Notes: generated by a model from the letters alone, not told the origin. A stretch of DNA of 64,000 nucleotides from Bog-756 sp963812885 (GCA_963812885.1 CAWEWZ010000006.1:1-64000), one strand, 5' to 3'; counted from the first letter of the stretch, positions 16,994 through 25,908 are shown. Numbers and translations are program-made.

Positions 16994-17586
16994 TCCGTGA
17001 ATGACGCGTGTGCTTCGCGGATGGCGTAAAACAGCAGGACATAACCGGCCAGGGGATCCGCCCACCACCAACCCAATAGGGCGTTGAGCACCAGACCCAC
17101 CAAGACCGCTGTCGCAAGGACGCCATCGATGAGAGTGATCCGGCCTTCAGCCTGGAGTACCGGGTTCCCCAGTTCTGGTCCGGTTGAAGCCTTGCCCGTC
17201 GCCAGAGCGAACATCACCAGCGCCGTGATGCCAGTCCAGGAAATGCCGAGCGAACTGTGGTGGGGGCGAAAGCCAATGATGAGCACGACGGTGCTCTGGA
17301 CCGCCAGATACACGGCAAGAGCGATGAAGGCGCCTCCGATGATCCGCATGGCCCGACGTTGCCGGGCGTGGGCGCCATCGGCGAGTTCCCAAAGAACGAC
17401 GGTGGACGCGCCGATCTCGATCAGGCTGTCCAGGCCGAAGCCGGCGAGAGCGACCGATCGTGCCTCCACAGCGGCGAAGGCGAGCACGACGACGCCGACG
17501 ACATTCCATCCCAGAGTCATCCCCTCCAGCTGACGACCTCGACGGAGGAGGTGGCAGTTCTCCTTCCGATTCAGCTCGCCGACCAC
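16990..17586 (-). CDS. cation diffusion facilitator-like transporter
   Basis: A 198-residue polytopic protein related to the CDF family, with six hydrophobic segments and no cytoplasmic C-terminal domain. Conserved stretches are 'WNVVGVVVLAFAAVEARSVALAGFGLDSLIE' (Asp of the TM2 metal site) and 'WWADPLAGYVLLFYA' (Asp of TM5). The HxxxD ligands of canonical zinc exporters are only partly present, so the transported cation is unclear. ATG 17586 is used. It overlaps the small membrane gene by 4 bases. Its position beside an arsenic cluster suggests a metal-resistance island. Confidence 0.72.
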   Translation of the reverse strand: MVGELNRKENCHLLRRGRQLEGMTLGWNVVGVVVLAFAAVEARSVALAGFGLDSLIEIGASTVVLWELADGAHARQRRAMRIIGGAFIALAVYLAVQSTVVLIIGFRPHHSSLGISWTGITALVMFALATGKASTGPELGNPVLQAEGRITLIDGVLATAVLVGLVLNALLGWWWADPLAGYVLLFYAIREAHASFTD

Positions 17587-17669
17587 TCGAACAGTGTCGC
17601 AGAGGTCAGAACGTCGGACCCGGGCTGCCCCTGGTGCTGGCTCATCCCCACTAAATCTAGGTTGCCCTC

Positions 17670-17979
17670 ATGTCGGGTGTGATCCTGGTTGCATTCGCAG
17701 TGGGACTCGACAACTTCTCCGTGGGCCTGGGCATCGGCTGTCCGGGACCGACCGGTGTCTCCGTCTCCGCATTGCCATGCAATCAGTATTGCGGCGCGAT
17801 CCTGACCTCGACGATCCTCGCTTCGTTCACCGAGCTGAAGACCGCAGTCTCGATGGCGGTCACGATCGCCGTATTCGCTCTACGACGACCACGTGGCCAG
17901 CCTCCTGGGTGAAGCGGTCTTCCACGCCGAACACCTGCGCCTTGGCACACCCTACCGAGTGATCGAACAGACTGCATGA
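17670..17979 (+). pseudogene. MntP-like efflux pump remnant fused to unknown sequence
   Basis: The first 23 residues ('MSGVILVAFAVGLDNFSVGLGIG') match the first membrane segment of MntP-type manganese exporters, including the Asp of the conserved LDNF/LDAF box. Similarity then ends. A second block ('ILASFTELKTAVSMAVTIAVF') follows, and its probable continuation ('YDDHVASLLGEAVF' to 'YRVIEQTA') is in another frame, ending at 17979. This looks like two gene fragments joined by deletion plus a frame shift. I do not recognise the second part. Confidence 0.4.
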
Positions 17980-18226
17980 TTCCCTCGGTGCGCCGCTAAC
18001 CACCGGACCCGCTGGAGGGTGGCCAGGCATCGAGGAGTAGGGCGGTGTGGATACGGGGCGAGCCCAACAAGCGGCCGTCCCTCACCTCCATCCGCGACGG
18101 TCAGCTCAACGGGGCGGATGCCGGCGACGTGTTGGTAGTCGACACACCACTCGCTTTCATCGTGTTCATCATCTCACCGCAGGATGCAGTGGTGAGCCAG
18201 CCCGCTCCCGACCCGACAGGAACCTT
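17980..18226. other. intergenic, nothing recognised
   Basis: Short frames here lack domains and ribosome binding sites. The stretch separates the MntP-like remnant from the end of the MFS exporter gene. Confidence 0.3.
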
Positions 18227-20007
18227 CTAGCCTCGGTCGGGCGCCGGCACTGAGATCATCGCCGTGTCGTCGTCTCCGTCGCCCGCCGACGCCTCCGCAG
18301 CCGCTCGGTGGCCTTCGTCGGCCACCTCGTCACCGGCACCCCCGGCGACCCCACCCCCTTCAACCGCACCGCCATTGCCCGTGGCCCCGTCCGCGGCTGG
18401 ACCGGTCTGGGTGCGGGTTGCGTCCGGCTGCGTGGTGGCCACGAACGCTGTCGTCCGGAGGGGGATCTCCTTGATGAGCCAGCTGAGAACGAAGCCCAGG
18501 ACGACGAAGGGCACCGCGACCAGAAAGGCTCTCTCGACGGAGTGGCTGAAGGCACTGATGACAAAGGCGCGCTGAGCCGTGGGTAGGTGGTCGATCTGGG
18601 CCGGATTGGCCGTCAGGTTCGAGCCGCTGACCAACTTGAGCTCGGCCGCGGTGGCGTGCAGCTTGAGTTGGGAGATCAACTCGGTTGGCGAACACGGCAC
18701 CGAGGATGGCGACGCCGAAGGCCCCACCGATGGTCCGGAAGAACGTCGAGGTCGCCGTGGCCACGCCCAGCTGGGAGTACGGCACCGAGTTCTGCACGGC
18801 CACGACCAGGACCTGCATGACCAGGCCGATGCCCAGTCCGGTGACGAACATGAAGATGGCCACCTCCCCGTACGGGGTGTGGGGACCGAGCCGGGTGAGC
18901 AAGAGCAGGCCGACGGCCAGGACGGCGGTGCCCACGATGGGGAACACCTTGTAGCGCCCGGTGCTGGTGACCAGCCGACCGCTCACGATGAAGGTGAGCA
19001 GCATCCCGCCGATCATCGGCAGGAGCTCGAGACCCGAGAGGGTGGGCGAGGCTCCGTGGACGATCTGGAGGTAGAGGGGCAGGTAGATGATGGCCCCGAA
19101 CATGGAGAAGCCGATGATGAACCCGACTGCGGAGGTCGCCGTGAAGGTCCGGTTCTTGAACAGCCAGAGCGGGATGATGGGCTCGGCGACCCTGGTCTCG
19201 ATCCAGCAGAAGATGCCCAGCGTCACCAGGGCGACCAGCCCGAGGCCGATGATCTCGGGCGGAGCCCCAGGCGTACTCGGAACCGGCCCAGGTGGTGAGC
19301 AAGATGATGCAGGTGACGCCGACCGAGAGGAAGGCCGTCCCGGCCCAGTCGATCTTGTGGGGTACCCGCTTGACCGGGATGTGCAGCACGGCGGCCACAA
19401 CGAACAGGGCCACGATACCGAGCGGCACGTTGATGTAGAAGATCCAGCGCCAGGACAGGTGCTCGGTGAACAATCCGCCGAGCAGGGGGCCGGCAACGTT
19501 GGTGACGCCGAAGACGACACCGAAGTAGCCCATGTACCGCCCCCGCTGCCGGGCCGGGACGACATCGCCCATGATGGCCTGGGCCCCGACCATCAGCCCG
19601 CCGGCCCCGATGCCCTGGATGGCCCGGAAGGCGATGAGCTCGACCATGGACTGGGACAGGCCCGGACAGCATGGAGCCGGCCAGGAAGATCACGATGGCC
19701 AGCTGGAAGAGGCTCTTGCGCCCGTAGAGGTCGCCCGAGCTTTCCCCACAGTGGGGTGGAGATGCAGGTGGCGAGCAGGTAGGCCGTCACCACCCACGAC
19801 AGGTGATTCAGCCCGTGGAGATCGCCGGCGATGGTGGGGAGCGCCGTGGCCACGATGGTCTGGTCGAGAGCGGCCAGGGCCATGCCCAGCATGAGGGCGC
19901 CCAGGATCACCAGGATCCGTGCGGTGCTCGGCGGCGGCGGCTTCCTCGGCGCCGGCCGCCTCCTCGACGGGACGTTCATCGACAGCAGTGGTCGAAGACT
20001 CAGACAC
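18227..20007 (-). CDS. MFS drug exporter (EmrB/QacA, DHA2 type), multiply frame-interrupted
   Basis: The reconstructed protein is a 14-TM DHA2-family exporter. It has 'LGMALAALDQTIVATALPTIAGDL' in TM1 (motif D), 'WVVTAYLLATCISTPLWGKL' (TM2, motif A), 'QGIGAGGLMVGAQAIMGDVV', 'FGVTNVAGPLLGGLFTEHLSWRWIFYINVPLG' (motif C and following), and 'FFRTIGGAFGVAILGAVFAN'. Reading frame changes occur near 19955, 19740, 19668, 19272 and 18690, each explained by a single extra G or C in a short G/C run. GTG 20007 with GGAGGA upstream is the likely start. It follows a MarR regulator in the same direction, a standard repressor/exporter pair. Homology is continuous, so the gene may be intact in the organism. 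Confidence 0.75.
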
Positions 20008-20506
20008 GGGCGCTCCTCCAGGTCGCGATTCGAGATCGTCGGCGAACCGGCCGAGAAGATCGGCCAAGGTGGACAGGTCGTCGTCGTCCCAACCCTCCAG
20101 GAGCTGGTCGAGCCAGGCCCGGCGGGCCCGCCGCACCCGATCGAGCGTCCGCCGTCCGGCCGGGGTGAGGCGGATCCTCGTGGCCCGGCGATCCTCAGGG
20201 TCGGTCTGACGGACGACCATCTGTTCGCGCTCGAGCTGTTGGACCTTGCGGGTCACCGTCGGGGCGTCGACCCCGAGCAACTCGGCCAAGTCGGTGATCC
20301 GGAGCGAGTCGCCCCCGGCTGAGAGCTTGTGGAGCAGGGCGGCGCCAGCCCGGTCAAGGCGGACGCCGGCCGACCGCAGCAGCCGCTCATGCAGGCGGAC
20401 CTGGGTGATCGGACCGGGCCACGTTCTGCAGCGCCTCCTCGAACCGATCGACGTGGCCGGCCGCCGGGCCCGGCGCCACTCCCGGGGAGATAGTTGCTTT
20501 CGACAT
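20000..20506 (-). CDS. MarR-family transcriptional regulator, frame interrupted
   Basis: Winged-helix regulator of about 165 residues. 'RLDRAGAALLHKL' and 'RITDLAELLGVDAPTVTRKVQQLEREQMVVRQTDPEDRRATRIRLTPAG' are the canonical MarR DNA-binding helix and wing (recognition helix 'APTVTRKVQQLE'). ATG 20506 starts 'MSKATISPG', and the frame shifts near 20420, where one extra base separates 'NVARS' from 'ITQVRLHERLL'. The C-terminus probably ends at about 20000, overlapping the exporter start. MarR proteins of this kind repress an adjacent exporter and respond to phenolic or drug ligands. Confidence 0.75.
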
Positions 20507-20680
20507 ACAAATACGATAGCGGCTGCCCGGGGTCGACGGAAGAGCCACTGACATCTCCCGACCGCCCGGACCTCCACACGCCGGACCCCTGCCGCTGGGT
20601 GCCCTCGACAGGAACGCTCCCGGGGCCGCCGGAATCTCCGGTCAGCGCATGGCTCGACCGGCTCGCCTCGACCGGACCGG

Positions 20681-21847
20681 TCAGCCGAACGGTTGGAGGG
20701 AGCTGCCGACGGCCCAGGTGCTGAAGTACTGGCTGTTGGCCCCGTAGGCCATGCCGATGGCTACCTTGGCCCCTTCGACCTGGTGCTCGCCGGCCGCGCC
20801 CCGGACCTGGTTGGCGGCCTCGGCGAAGCGGAGCAGGCCCGAGGCCCCGATCGGATTGCTCGACAGGACGCCACCCGATGCATTGATGGGGAGTGAGCCA
20901 CCGAGTTCGGTCGTCCCGTCGTCGACCAGCTTCCATCCGTCCCCCTCGTTGGCCAGACCGAATGCCTCCAGCCAGATGGGTTCGTGCCACGAGAAGGGGA
21001 CGTACAGCTCGGCCGTGTCGATCTGGCGGCGAGGATCGGTGATCCCGGCCTGCTCGTACACGTCCGCCGCGCATTGGAGGGCGGCGACCGGCCGAACCGG
21101 GTCGCGGCGAGGGAAGCTCGGCGGTTCGGATCGGGACGAGGCACCGAGCACCCAGGCCGGAGGCCGGCCATCGGCCGCCGCTGCCTTTCCACCTTCTTCG
21201 TCGGTGATGACGACTGCACAGGCGCCGTCCGAGGAGGGGCAGGACTCGAGGAAGCGGATCGGCTCCCACATCATCGGCGATGCCTTCACCTTCTCGATGG
21301 AGATGTCCTCGATCCGCAGGTGGGCGTACGGGTTCTTCAACGCGTTCAGGCGGTCCTTCACCGCCACCTTCCATCCGATGTGCTCGGGGGCCCCGCTGCG
21401 GTGGATGTAGGCGCGGATGAACGGGGCGAAGGCACCGCCGGCGCCGAGCGACGCGCCCCGGCCGCTTCCGAGGGCGAACTGGGCGTTGCCCTCGGACTGC
21501 TTCTCGAACGCGACGGCCAGCACGGTACGGTGCTTGCCCACCTGGACGTGCGAGGCGGCCACGATGGCGGTCGTTCCGCCCACCGAACCGGCCGTGTGCA
21601 CCCGGAACATCGGCTTGCCCACGGCACCGAGAGCGTCCGAGAGGTACAGCTCGGGCTTCATCACCCCCTCGAAGAGGTCCGGCGCTTTCCCGAGGACCAC
21701 CGCGTCGATGTCGGCCATGGTCATCCGGGCGTCGTCCAGGGCCCGGAAGACCGCCTCGCGAACGAGCCCCCCGAAGGAGACATCGAGGCGACGCGATTTG
21801 TGGTGCGTCTGCCCGACCCCGACGACCGCACAGGCCCGAGCGCTCAC
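20681..21847 (-). CDS. thiolase-like protein lacking the active-site Cys
   Basis: A 388-residue thiolase-fold protein. The N-terminal 'CAVVGVGQTHH' and the C-terminal 'PINASGGVLSSNPIGASGL' and 'GMAYGANSQYFS' are family-like. At the nucleophile position the sequence is 'HTAGSVGGTTAI' instead of the ACASG-type Cys, so it cannot be a classical Claisen thiolase. Cys-less SCP-x/Ltp2-like proteins act as retro-aldolases with DUF35 partners in steroid side-chain degradation. GTG 21847 overlaps the upstream stop in a GTGA. Third gene of a DUF35-thiolase-thiolase operon. Confidence 0.82.
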   Translation of the reverse strand: MSARACAVVGVGQTHHKSRRLDVSFGGLVREAVFRALDDARMTMADIDAVVLGKAPDLFEGVMKPELYLSDALGAVGKPMFRVHTAGSVGGTTAIVAASHVQVGKHRTVLAVAFEKQSEGNAQFALGSGRGASLGAGGAFAPFIRAYIHRSGAPEHIGWKVAVKDRLNALKNPYAHLRIEDISIEKVKASPMMWEPIRFLESCPSSDGACAVVITDEEGGKAAAADGRPPAWVLGASSRSEPPSFPRRDPVRPVAALQCAADVYEQAGITDPRRQIDTAELYVPFSWHEPIWLEAFGLANEGDGWKLVDDGTTELGGSLPINASGGVLSSNPIGASGLLRFAEAANQVRGAAGEHQVEGAKVAIGMAYGANSQYFSTWAVGSSLQPFG

Positions 21848-22886
21848 GGCGAGTCCTCCACGATGCAGATGAGGTTCTGCTGGAGACACGGCCCCGATGT
21901 CGAGTGGGCGAGCGCCCGGTGGCCGCCGCCCATCACGTAATCGGCGGCGTGCCCGATCCGGCACAGCCCGGTGGCCATGATCGGGTTGGCCCGCAACGGC
22001 CCGCCCGACGGGTTGACCGACACGGTCTCGTCGAAACCGAGAACCTTGCTGAGCAGCAGCTCCTCGTGGGTGAACGCAGCCTGCAGCTCGGCCACTTCGA
22101 TCGGGCCGTCGGCGAGGCCGGCTGCCGCGGCCGCCAGCCTGGTGGACGGGGAGTCGTCCAACGCCCGGAACGAAGGGTTGTGGCACTCGGTGCGGTGGTC
22201 GAAGCCGGTGATGTAGGCCGGTCGGTCGACCAGCCGTCGGGCCCTGTCCCCGGTGGCCAGCACCATGGCGGCCGCCCCATCGGTGATGGGGGGCACATCG
22301 TGGCGGCGGAGGGGTTGGCGGATGTAGTCCTCGGCCAACAGGGAGTCCACATCCCCTTCCCCCGTGACCGCACCGCCACCTCGGCCATCGAGTGCTCATC
22401 GGCGATGCCGGCAGCGATCACGGCCCGGGCCTGGATGGCGGCGAAGGTCAGCGGGTCGGCACCGAGGGGAGCCAGGAAGTAGGGATCCATCTCCATCGGG
22501 TAGATGAGCATCGGATCGCCGGTGGAGGATCGACCCGAACCGGTGACGACGGCAATCTCGATGTCGCCTTCCTGCAGGCGCAGCCAGGCCTCGTACAGGG
22601 CCCAGGCACCGTCCATCTCGACGTGGGAGTCACGCTTGGGTGGCCACGCCCCGATGGCATCGAGGTTCGAGACGAAGGAGAACGCCTGACCGGTGATGTA
22701 GTCGCAACTCCCGAGGCAGGTGAAGTCGATGTCGGCCCGGGTGAGCTCGAGCGGTTCGAGGGCGGCGGTGATCGCGTCCATCAACAGCTGTGTCTCCGAC
22801 TTGTCGGTGCGGCGAACCATCGGCGTGCGGGCCCACCCCACGACGGCGATGTCACCGCCTCGCCCTTTCGGGTCCCGGTCGGCCAT
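21844..22886 (-). CDS. thiolase-like/acetyl-CoA acetyltransferase paralogue, one frame shift
   Basis: Thiolase-fold protein of about 347 residues. The N-terminal half ('DIAVVGWARTPMVRRTDKSE') and the C-terminal half ('PPITDGAAAMVLATG', 'VNPSGGPLRANPIMATGL') are in different frames that meet near 22346, in a G run (aagggg) that appears one base short. The canonical Cys site is replaced by 'SHVEMDGAWAL', so this too is non-classical. It starts at ATG 22886, overlapping the DUF35 stop by one base (TGATG). The upstream and downstream couplings indicate a three-gene complex-forming operon. Confidence 0.8.
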
Positions 22887-23872
22887 CAGAAGATCCGGTT
22901 CACCAGGTCGGGGTCGTCGACGTCGGGCTCGCCGCTCGGGATCCAGCCGATGAGCGCCCCCCAGGCTCCGCCCATGCCGCCTCCCTCGTCGATCTCCTCG
23001 GCCGGGGAGGCCCAGACGGCCGCCACCCGGCGGCCCACCCGCACCTCGTCGGCCGGAAGGTCGATCACCGCCGCGTAGGGGACGATGACATCGGTGCCGT
23101 CCAGGAGCACGAAGGCCCGCACAAAGGGCTCGGTCTCGGTCTGGCCCGGATACTGCACCGGGGTCACGATGGAGTAGTTGGTAATGGTGCCCTTCTGGGG
23201 CAGCTCGACCTCGGAGTCCGGTCCGAGCTCGAGCGCGTCGATGGGGCAGTAGCCCCGGCCCCCGGCGTACACCCGTTGGCAGGTCGGGCAGCGGAGCCCG
23301 ATCAGTCGGTGGTCCTTCGATGCCTCCACCGCCCGGTCGGTCGCATCGGGGACAGGGTTCCGGTAGGTGATGGAGGCCAGGTAGTCCATCCGCTCGACGG
23401 GCTCGTCAGCCGGCCCGGTGTCGTCCCCTTCGGTTTCGGGTGTCTCACCCGGCACGAAGCAGACGATGTCGTCGATCCGGCCCACCCGGGTACCACGCCA
23501 GCGGGGCGCCACCCGGGCGCCCTCGACCATCGCCCCGGGCGATCCGGCGTCTACGGCGTGGAGGAGCGGGGTGGTGGCCCCGTCCATGCGGATCATGGCG
23601 AAAGCGAAGGGGTGGGCCAGGGGATGCTGCTCGGAGGGAACGGACACCCAGGTCCACGAGTCGACGGTCCCGGCCGGACCCACCTCGACGAAATCGTGCC
23701 CGAGCTCGGCACCGGTGGCCGGGTCCCACTCCATGGGCGGGACGAGGACCGCGTCCCCGTTCCGGATGCCGAGGATCCGCTTCTCGGTGAGAGCCGTCAT
23801 GAAGGCGCCGACCACCGGGCCGAGGGACCGCTTATAGGGGAACGTGATGGTACTGGCGACGAAACGGGTCAT
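22886..23872 (-). CDS. double OB-fold/DUF35 protein
   Basis: A 328-residue protein with two tandem DUF35-like modules. The first (about residues 1-160) keeps the OB-fold strands but no zinc ribbon. The second carries 'CPTCQRVYAGGRGYCP' near residue 210 and a C-terminal OB fold ('GTITNYSIVTPVQYPGQ'). ATG 23872 ('MTRFVAST') is chosen because the upstream extension is low-complexity. Such fused DUF35 proteins accompany pairs of thiolase-like proteins and probably scaffold acyl-CoA substrates. First gene of the operon. Confidence 0.85.
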   Translation of the reverse strand: MTRFVASTITFPYKRSLGPVVGAFMTALTEKRILGIRNGDAVLVPPMEWDPATGAELGHDFVEVGPAGTVDSWTWVSVPSEQHPLAHPFAFAMIRMDGATTPLLHAVDAGSPGAMVEGARVAPRWRGTRVGRIDDIVCFVPGETPETEGDDTGPADEPVERMDYLASITYRNPVPDATDRAVEASKDHRLIGLRCPTCQRVYAGGRGYCPIDALELGPDSEVELPQKGTITNYSIVTPVQYPGQTETEPFVRAFVLLDGTDVIVPYAAVIDLPADEVRVGRRVAAVWASPAEEIDEGGGMGGAWGALIGWIPSGEPDVDDPDLVNRIF

Positions 23873-24187
23873 CGGGGGGGGCGAGCCCCGACCGCGGCCG
23901 TCCCCACCGGATGTCGCCGCCCCGCCTGTCTCGCTCCTGAATTCACCATGGCCGGTCTCTTCCTCGCCTGTCGTTCCGATTGATGTTCTACCAAGCGGCG
24001 GGCCCCTCGGGAAAGCCGAAGGCTCCGGGCCGATTCTCCGGACCGTCGGGAGACGGCCTGAAGCCCGCATCATCGGGGCCGATCCCTGCAACTATCGACG
24101 AGGCGGTTGGGCCACACCGTTCAGACCCGACGGCCCACCGGCACCGCGTCGGTCGGTCGACATCCTCCGTGCTCTCTGGAGCGACCC
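23873..24187. other. intergenic, divergent 5' regions
   Basis: Contains the upstream regions of the DUF35 operon (minus) and of the fluoride-responsive crcB operon (plus). No protein-coding signal is convincing and no repeat is evident. Confidence 0.4.
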
Positions 24188-24196
24188 TGGTACGAT
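24188..24196 (+). promoter_or_regulatory. extended -10 promoter element of the crcB operon
   Basis: TGGTACGAT combines a TGN extension with a TACGAT -10 hexamer and ends seven bases before the fluoride riboswitch, placing the transcript start at the aptamer's first G. No good -35 is seen at 17 bases, as expected for extended -10 promoters. Confidence 0.5.
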
Positions 24197-24203
24197 CGTG
24201 GCC

Positions 24204-24267
24204 GGCGATGGGACTCCGCCTTGGTGGCCGTGCCACCTCAACCGCCCTCCGGGCTGATGGTTCCTCC
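24204..24267 (+). ncRNA. fluoride riboswitch (crcB motif)
   Basis: The conserved elements are all present and in order: GGCGATGG...CTCCGCC for the first stem, a variable hairpin (TGGTGGCCGTGCCACC), the AACCGCC pseudoknot strand, and GGGCTGATGG-TTCC-TCC. The aptamer ends about 24 bases before the first crcB start, overlapping the leader that carries its ribosome binding site (GGAGG at 24281). This suggests translational or transcriptional activation of fluoride export when fluoride is bound. Confidence 0.88.
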
Positions 24268-24290
24268 ACATACACGTTGCGGAGGTGTCA

Positions 24291-24797
24291 ATGACGGAGC
24301 CCACCGATTCTCACCCGGAGATCCCAGTCGATCCCGATGAGTTGGACCTGGTGGAGGACGGTCGCCCGGTTCCGGCGCACACGCAGCCGCTGCTTCTGTG
24401 TCTCGTCGCGCTCGGCGGTGGTCTCGGAACCGCGACCCGGTACGCGGTCTCGCTGGCCCTGCCGACCACGACCGGCCACTGGCCGGTGGGAACGTTCGTG
24501 GTCAACATGGCCGGATCCTTCGTGCTGGGCGGTCTTCTCGAGGGCCTGGCCCGACTCGGACCGGACTCCGGCTGGCGGCTGCGGGCTCGTCTCCTGATCG
24601 GAGCCGGCTTCTGCGGCGGGCTGACGACGTTCAGCACGGTCGCCGTCGAATCCGATCTGCTGGTGCGGAGCCACGATTCCGGTCTGGCTATGGCCTATGC
24701 CGCCGGGAGCCTGGCCGGCGGGCTCGTGGTCACCGCCCTCGGGATCGCCGCCGCTGCCGGCCACCATCTCCGGCGCACCCGGCAGGTCGGATCATGA
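24291..24797 (+). CDS. crcB: fluoride channel Fluc subunit 1
   Basis: A 168-residue CrcB/Fluc subunit with four membrane segments. 'ALGGGLGTATRYAV' (GGxxGAxxRY-like), 'PVGTFVVNMAGSFVLGGL' (pore Asn), and 'GAGFCGGLTTFSTVAVES' (the GxxGGxTTFSTF sodium/fluoride motif) are diagnostic. A 35-residue acidic N-terminal tail precedes TM1. ATG 24291 lies 5 bases after GGAGG; the GTG two codons upstream overlaps that site. Exports fluoride as part of a dual-topology channel. The ATGA overlap with the next crcB suggests a heterodimer of oppositely oriented subunits. Confidence 0.93.
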   Translation: MTEPTDSHPEIPVDPDELDLVEDGRPVPAHTQPLLLCLVALGGGLGTATRYAVSLALPTTTGHWPVGTFVVNMAGSFVLGGLLEGLARLGPDSGWRLRARLLIGAGFCGGLTTFSTVAVESDLLVRSHDSGLAMAYAAGSLAGGLVVTALGIAAAAGHHLRRTRQVGS

Positions 24798-25159
24798 CCG
24801 GGTTGTGGATCTCGTTGGCCGGTGCCGTCGGCGCGGTATGCCGACTGATGATCGACGGGGTGATCCGCCGACGGGTCGGATCAGGATTTCCCTGGTCGAC
24901 CTTCGTCATCAACGTGAGCGGCTCGCTGCTTCTCGGGGTGGTGACCGGCCTGATCCTCTTCCACCATGATCCTCCGGATCTCAAGCTCATCATCGGCGCC
25001 GGCTTCTGCGGCGGCTACACGACGTTCAGCACGGCCAGCTTCGAGTCCGTCCGCCTCCTCCAGCGGCGACTGTACGGTGCGGCCTTGGCCAACGCCGTGG
25101 GCACCATGGTCGTCACCATGGCGGCGGCGGCGGTGGGACTGGCCGCCGTGAGGCCCTGA
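24794..25159 (+). CDS. crcB: fluoride channel Fluc subunit 2
   Basis: A 121-residue CrcB/Fluc subunit. 'SLAGAVGAVCRLMID' in TM1, 'WSTFVINVSGSLLLGVV' with the conserved Asn, and 'GAGFCGGYTTFSTASFES' are present. The start ATG overlaps the previous stop (ATGA). It lacks the acidic tail of subunit 1 and is the length of a minimal Fluc subunit. Tandem crcB genes in actinobacteria usually form antiparallel heterodimers. The convergent GAF-ANTAR gene ends 8 bases after its stop. Confidence 0.93.
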   Translation: MTGLWISLAGAVGAVCRLMIDGVIRRRVGSGFPWSTFVINVSGSLLLGVVTGLILFHHDPPDLKLIIGAGFCGGYTTFSTASFESVRLLQRRLYGAALANAVGTMVVTMAAAAVGLAAVRP

Positions 25160-25167
25160 GTCGAAGG

Positions 25168-25908
25168 TCAGTTGGACGATTCGGGTGCGGCGGGCTCGAG
25201 GGAGCCACTGGGAAGATCACCGTCGACGATGTCCCGGGCGACATTCGAAAGCAGCCGATGGTGGCTCCGGGAATACCGGCGCAGTTGCGCGAATGCGGTC
25301 TCCATGTCGATCCCGGCCGACTGCGAGATCACGCCTTTTGCCTGCTCGATGACGATTCTGCTGTTGAGGGCGCGGGTCAGTTGTTGGTTGACCATGTGGA
25401 TCTCGCGGTCGGCCCGGTGCTGCAAGATGGCAATCGTGGCCACGTCGGCCAGTGCCCGCGCGGCAAGGACGTCGTCCGGTGCGAGCAGGCTGCTCTGGAC
25501 GCGGAACAGATTGAGGGCACCGATGACCGAGCCCCGCAAGCGCATCGGGATCGCGTAGGCCGAGCCAAAGCCGGCACCCAGCATGACCGGGACAAAGCGG
25601 GGCCAGCGATCGCTCATCGTGGCCACGCCGGCCGCGCTTACCGATTCGCCGGTCCGGAGGCAGTCCAGACACGGACCCTCGGCCGCCTGGAGCTCGAAGA
25701 GCTCGAGGAGTCGTGTCGCTTCGTTGGAGGAGGCAACCACCCGGAGGTCACCGTCAGCTGCTGCCAACATGAGACCCGAGGCAGAGACGTCGAGCGCCTC
25801 CACGCATCGGTCGGACAGCAGCGTCAGCAGCTCCACGACGTCGAAATCGTCGACCATGGTGTCGGCGAGCTCGACCAGACTTCGGATGAGGATCTGGTTC
25901 CTGGACAT
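25168..25908 (-). CDS. GAF-ANTAR RNA-binding regulator
   Basis: A 246-residue two-domain regulator. An N-terminal GAF sensor (about residues 15-165; 'VMLGAGFGSAYAIPMRLRGSVIGALNLF') is followed by an ANTAR domain (about 175-235; 'ALNSRIVIEQAKGVISQSAGIDMETAFAQLRRYSR'), in which the IEQAKG core and the aromatic/basic helix are present. ANTAR domains bind dual-hairpin RNA to prevent termination. In actinobacteria such proteins often respond to redox or small ligands. ATG 25908. The target RNA is not evident here. Convergent with the crcB operon. Confidence 0.92.
   Translation of the reverse strand: MSRNQILIRSLVELADTMVDDFDVVELLTLLSDRCVEALDVSASGLMLAAADGDLRVVASSNEATRLLELFELQAAEGPCLDCLRTGESVSAAGVATMSDRWPRFVPVMLGAGFGSAYAIPMRLRGSVIGALNLFRVQSSLLAPDDVLAARALADVATIAILQHRADREIHMVNQQLTRALNSRIVIEQAKGVISQSAGIDMETAFAQLRRYSRSHHRLLSNVARDIVDGDLPSGSLEPAAPESSN

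Noticed and set aside
18045..18230. A 61-codon plus-strand frame after the MntP remnant
   Set aside because: No homology, no ribosome binding site, and it ends at the MFS stop; probably chance.
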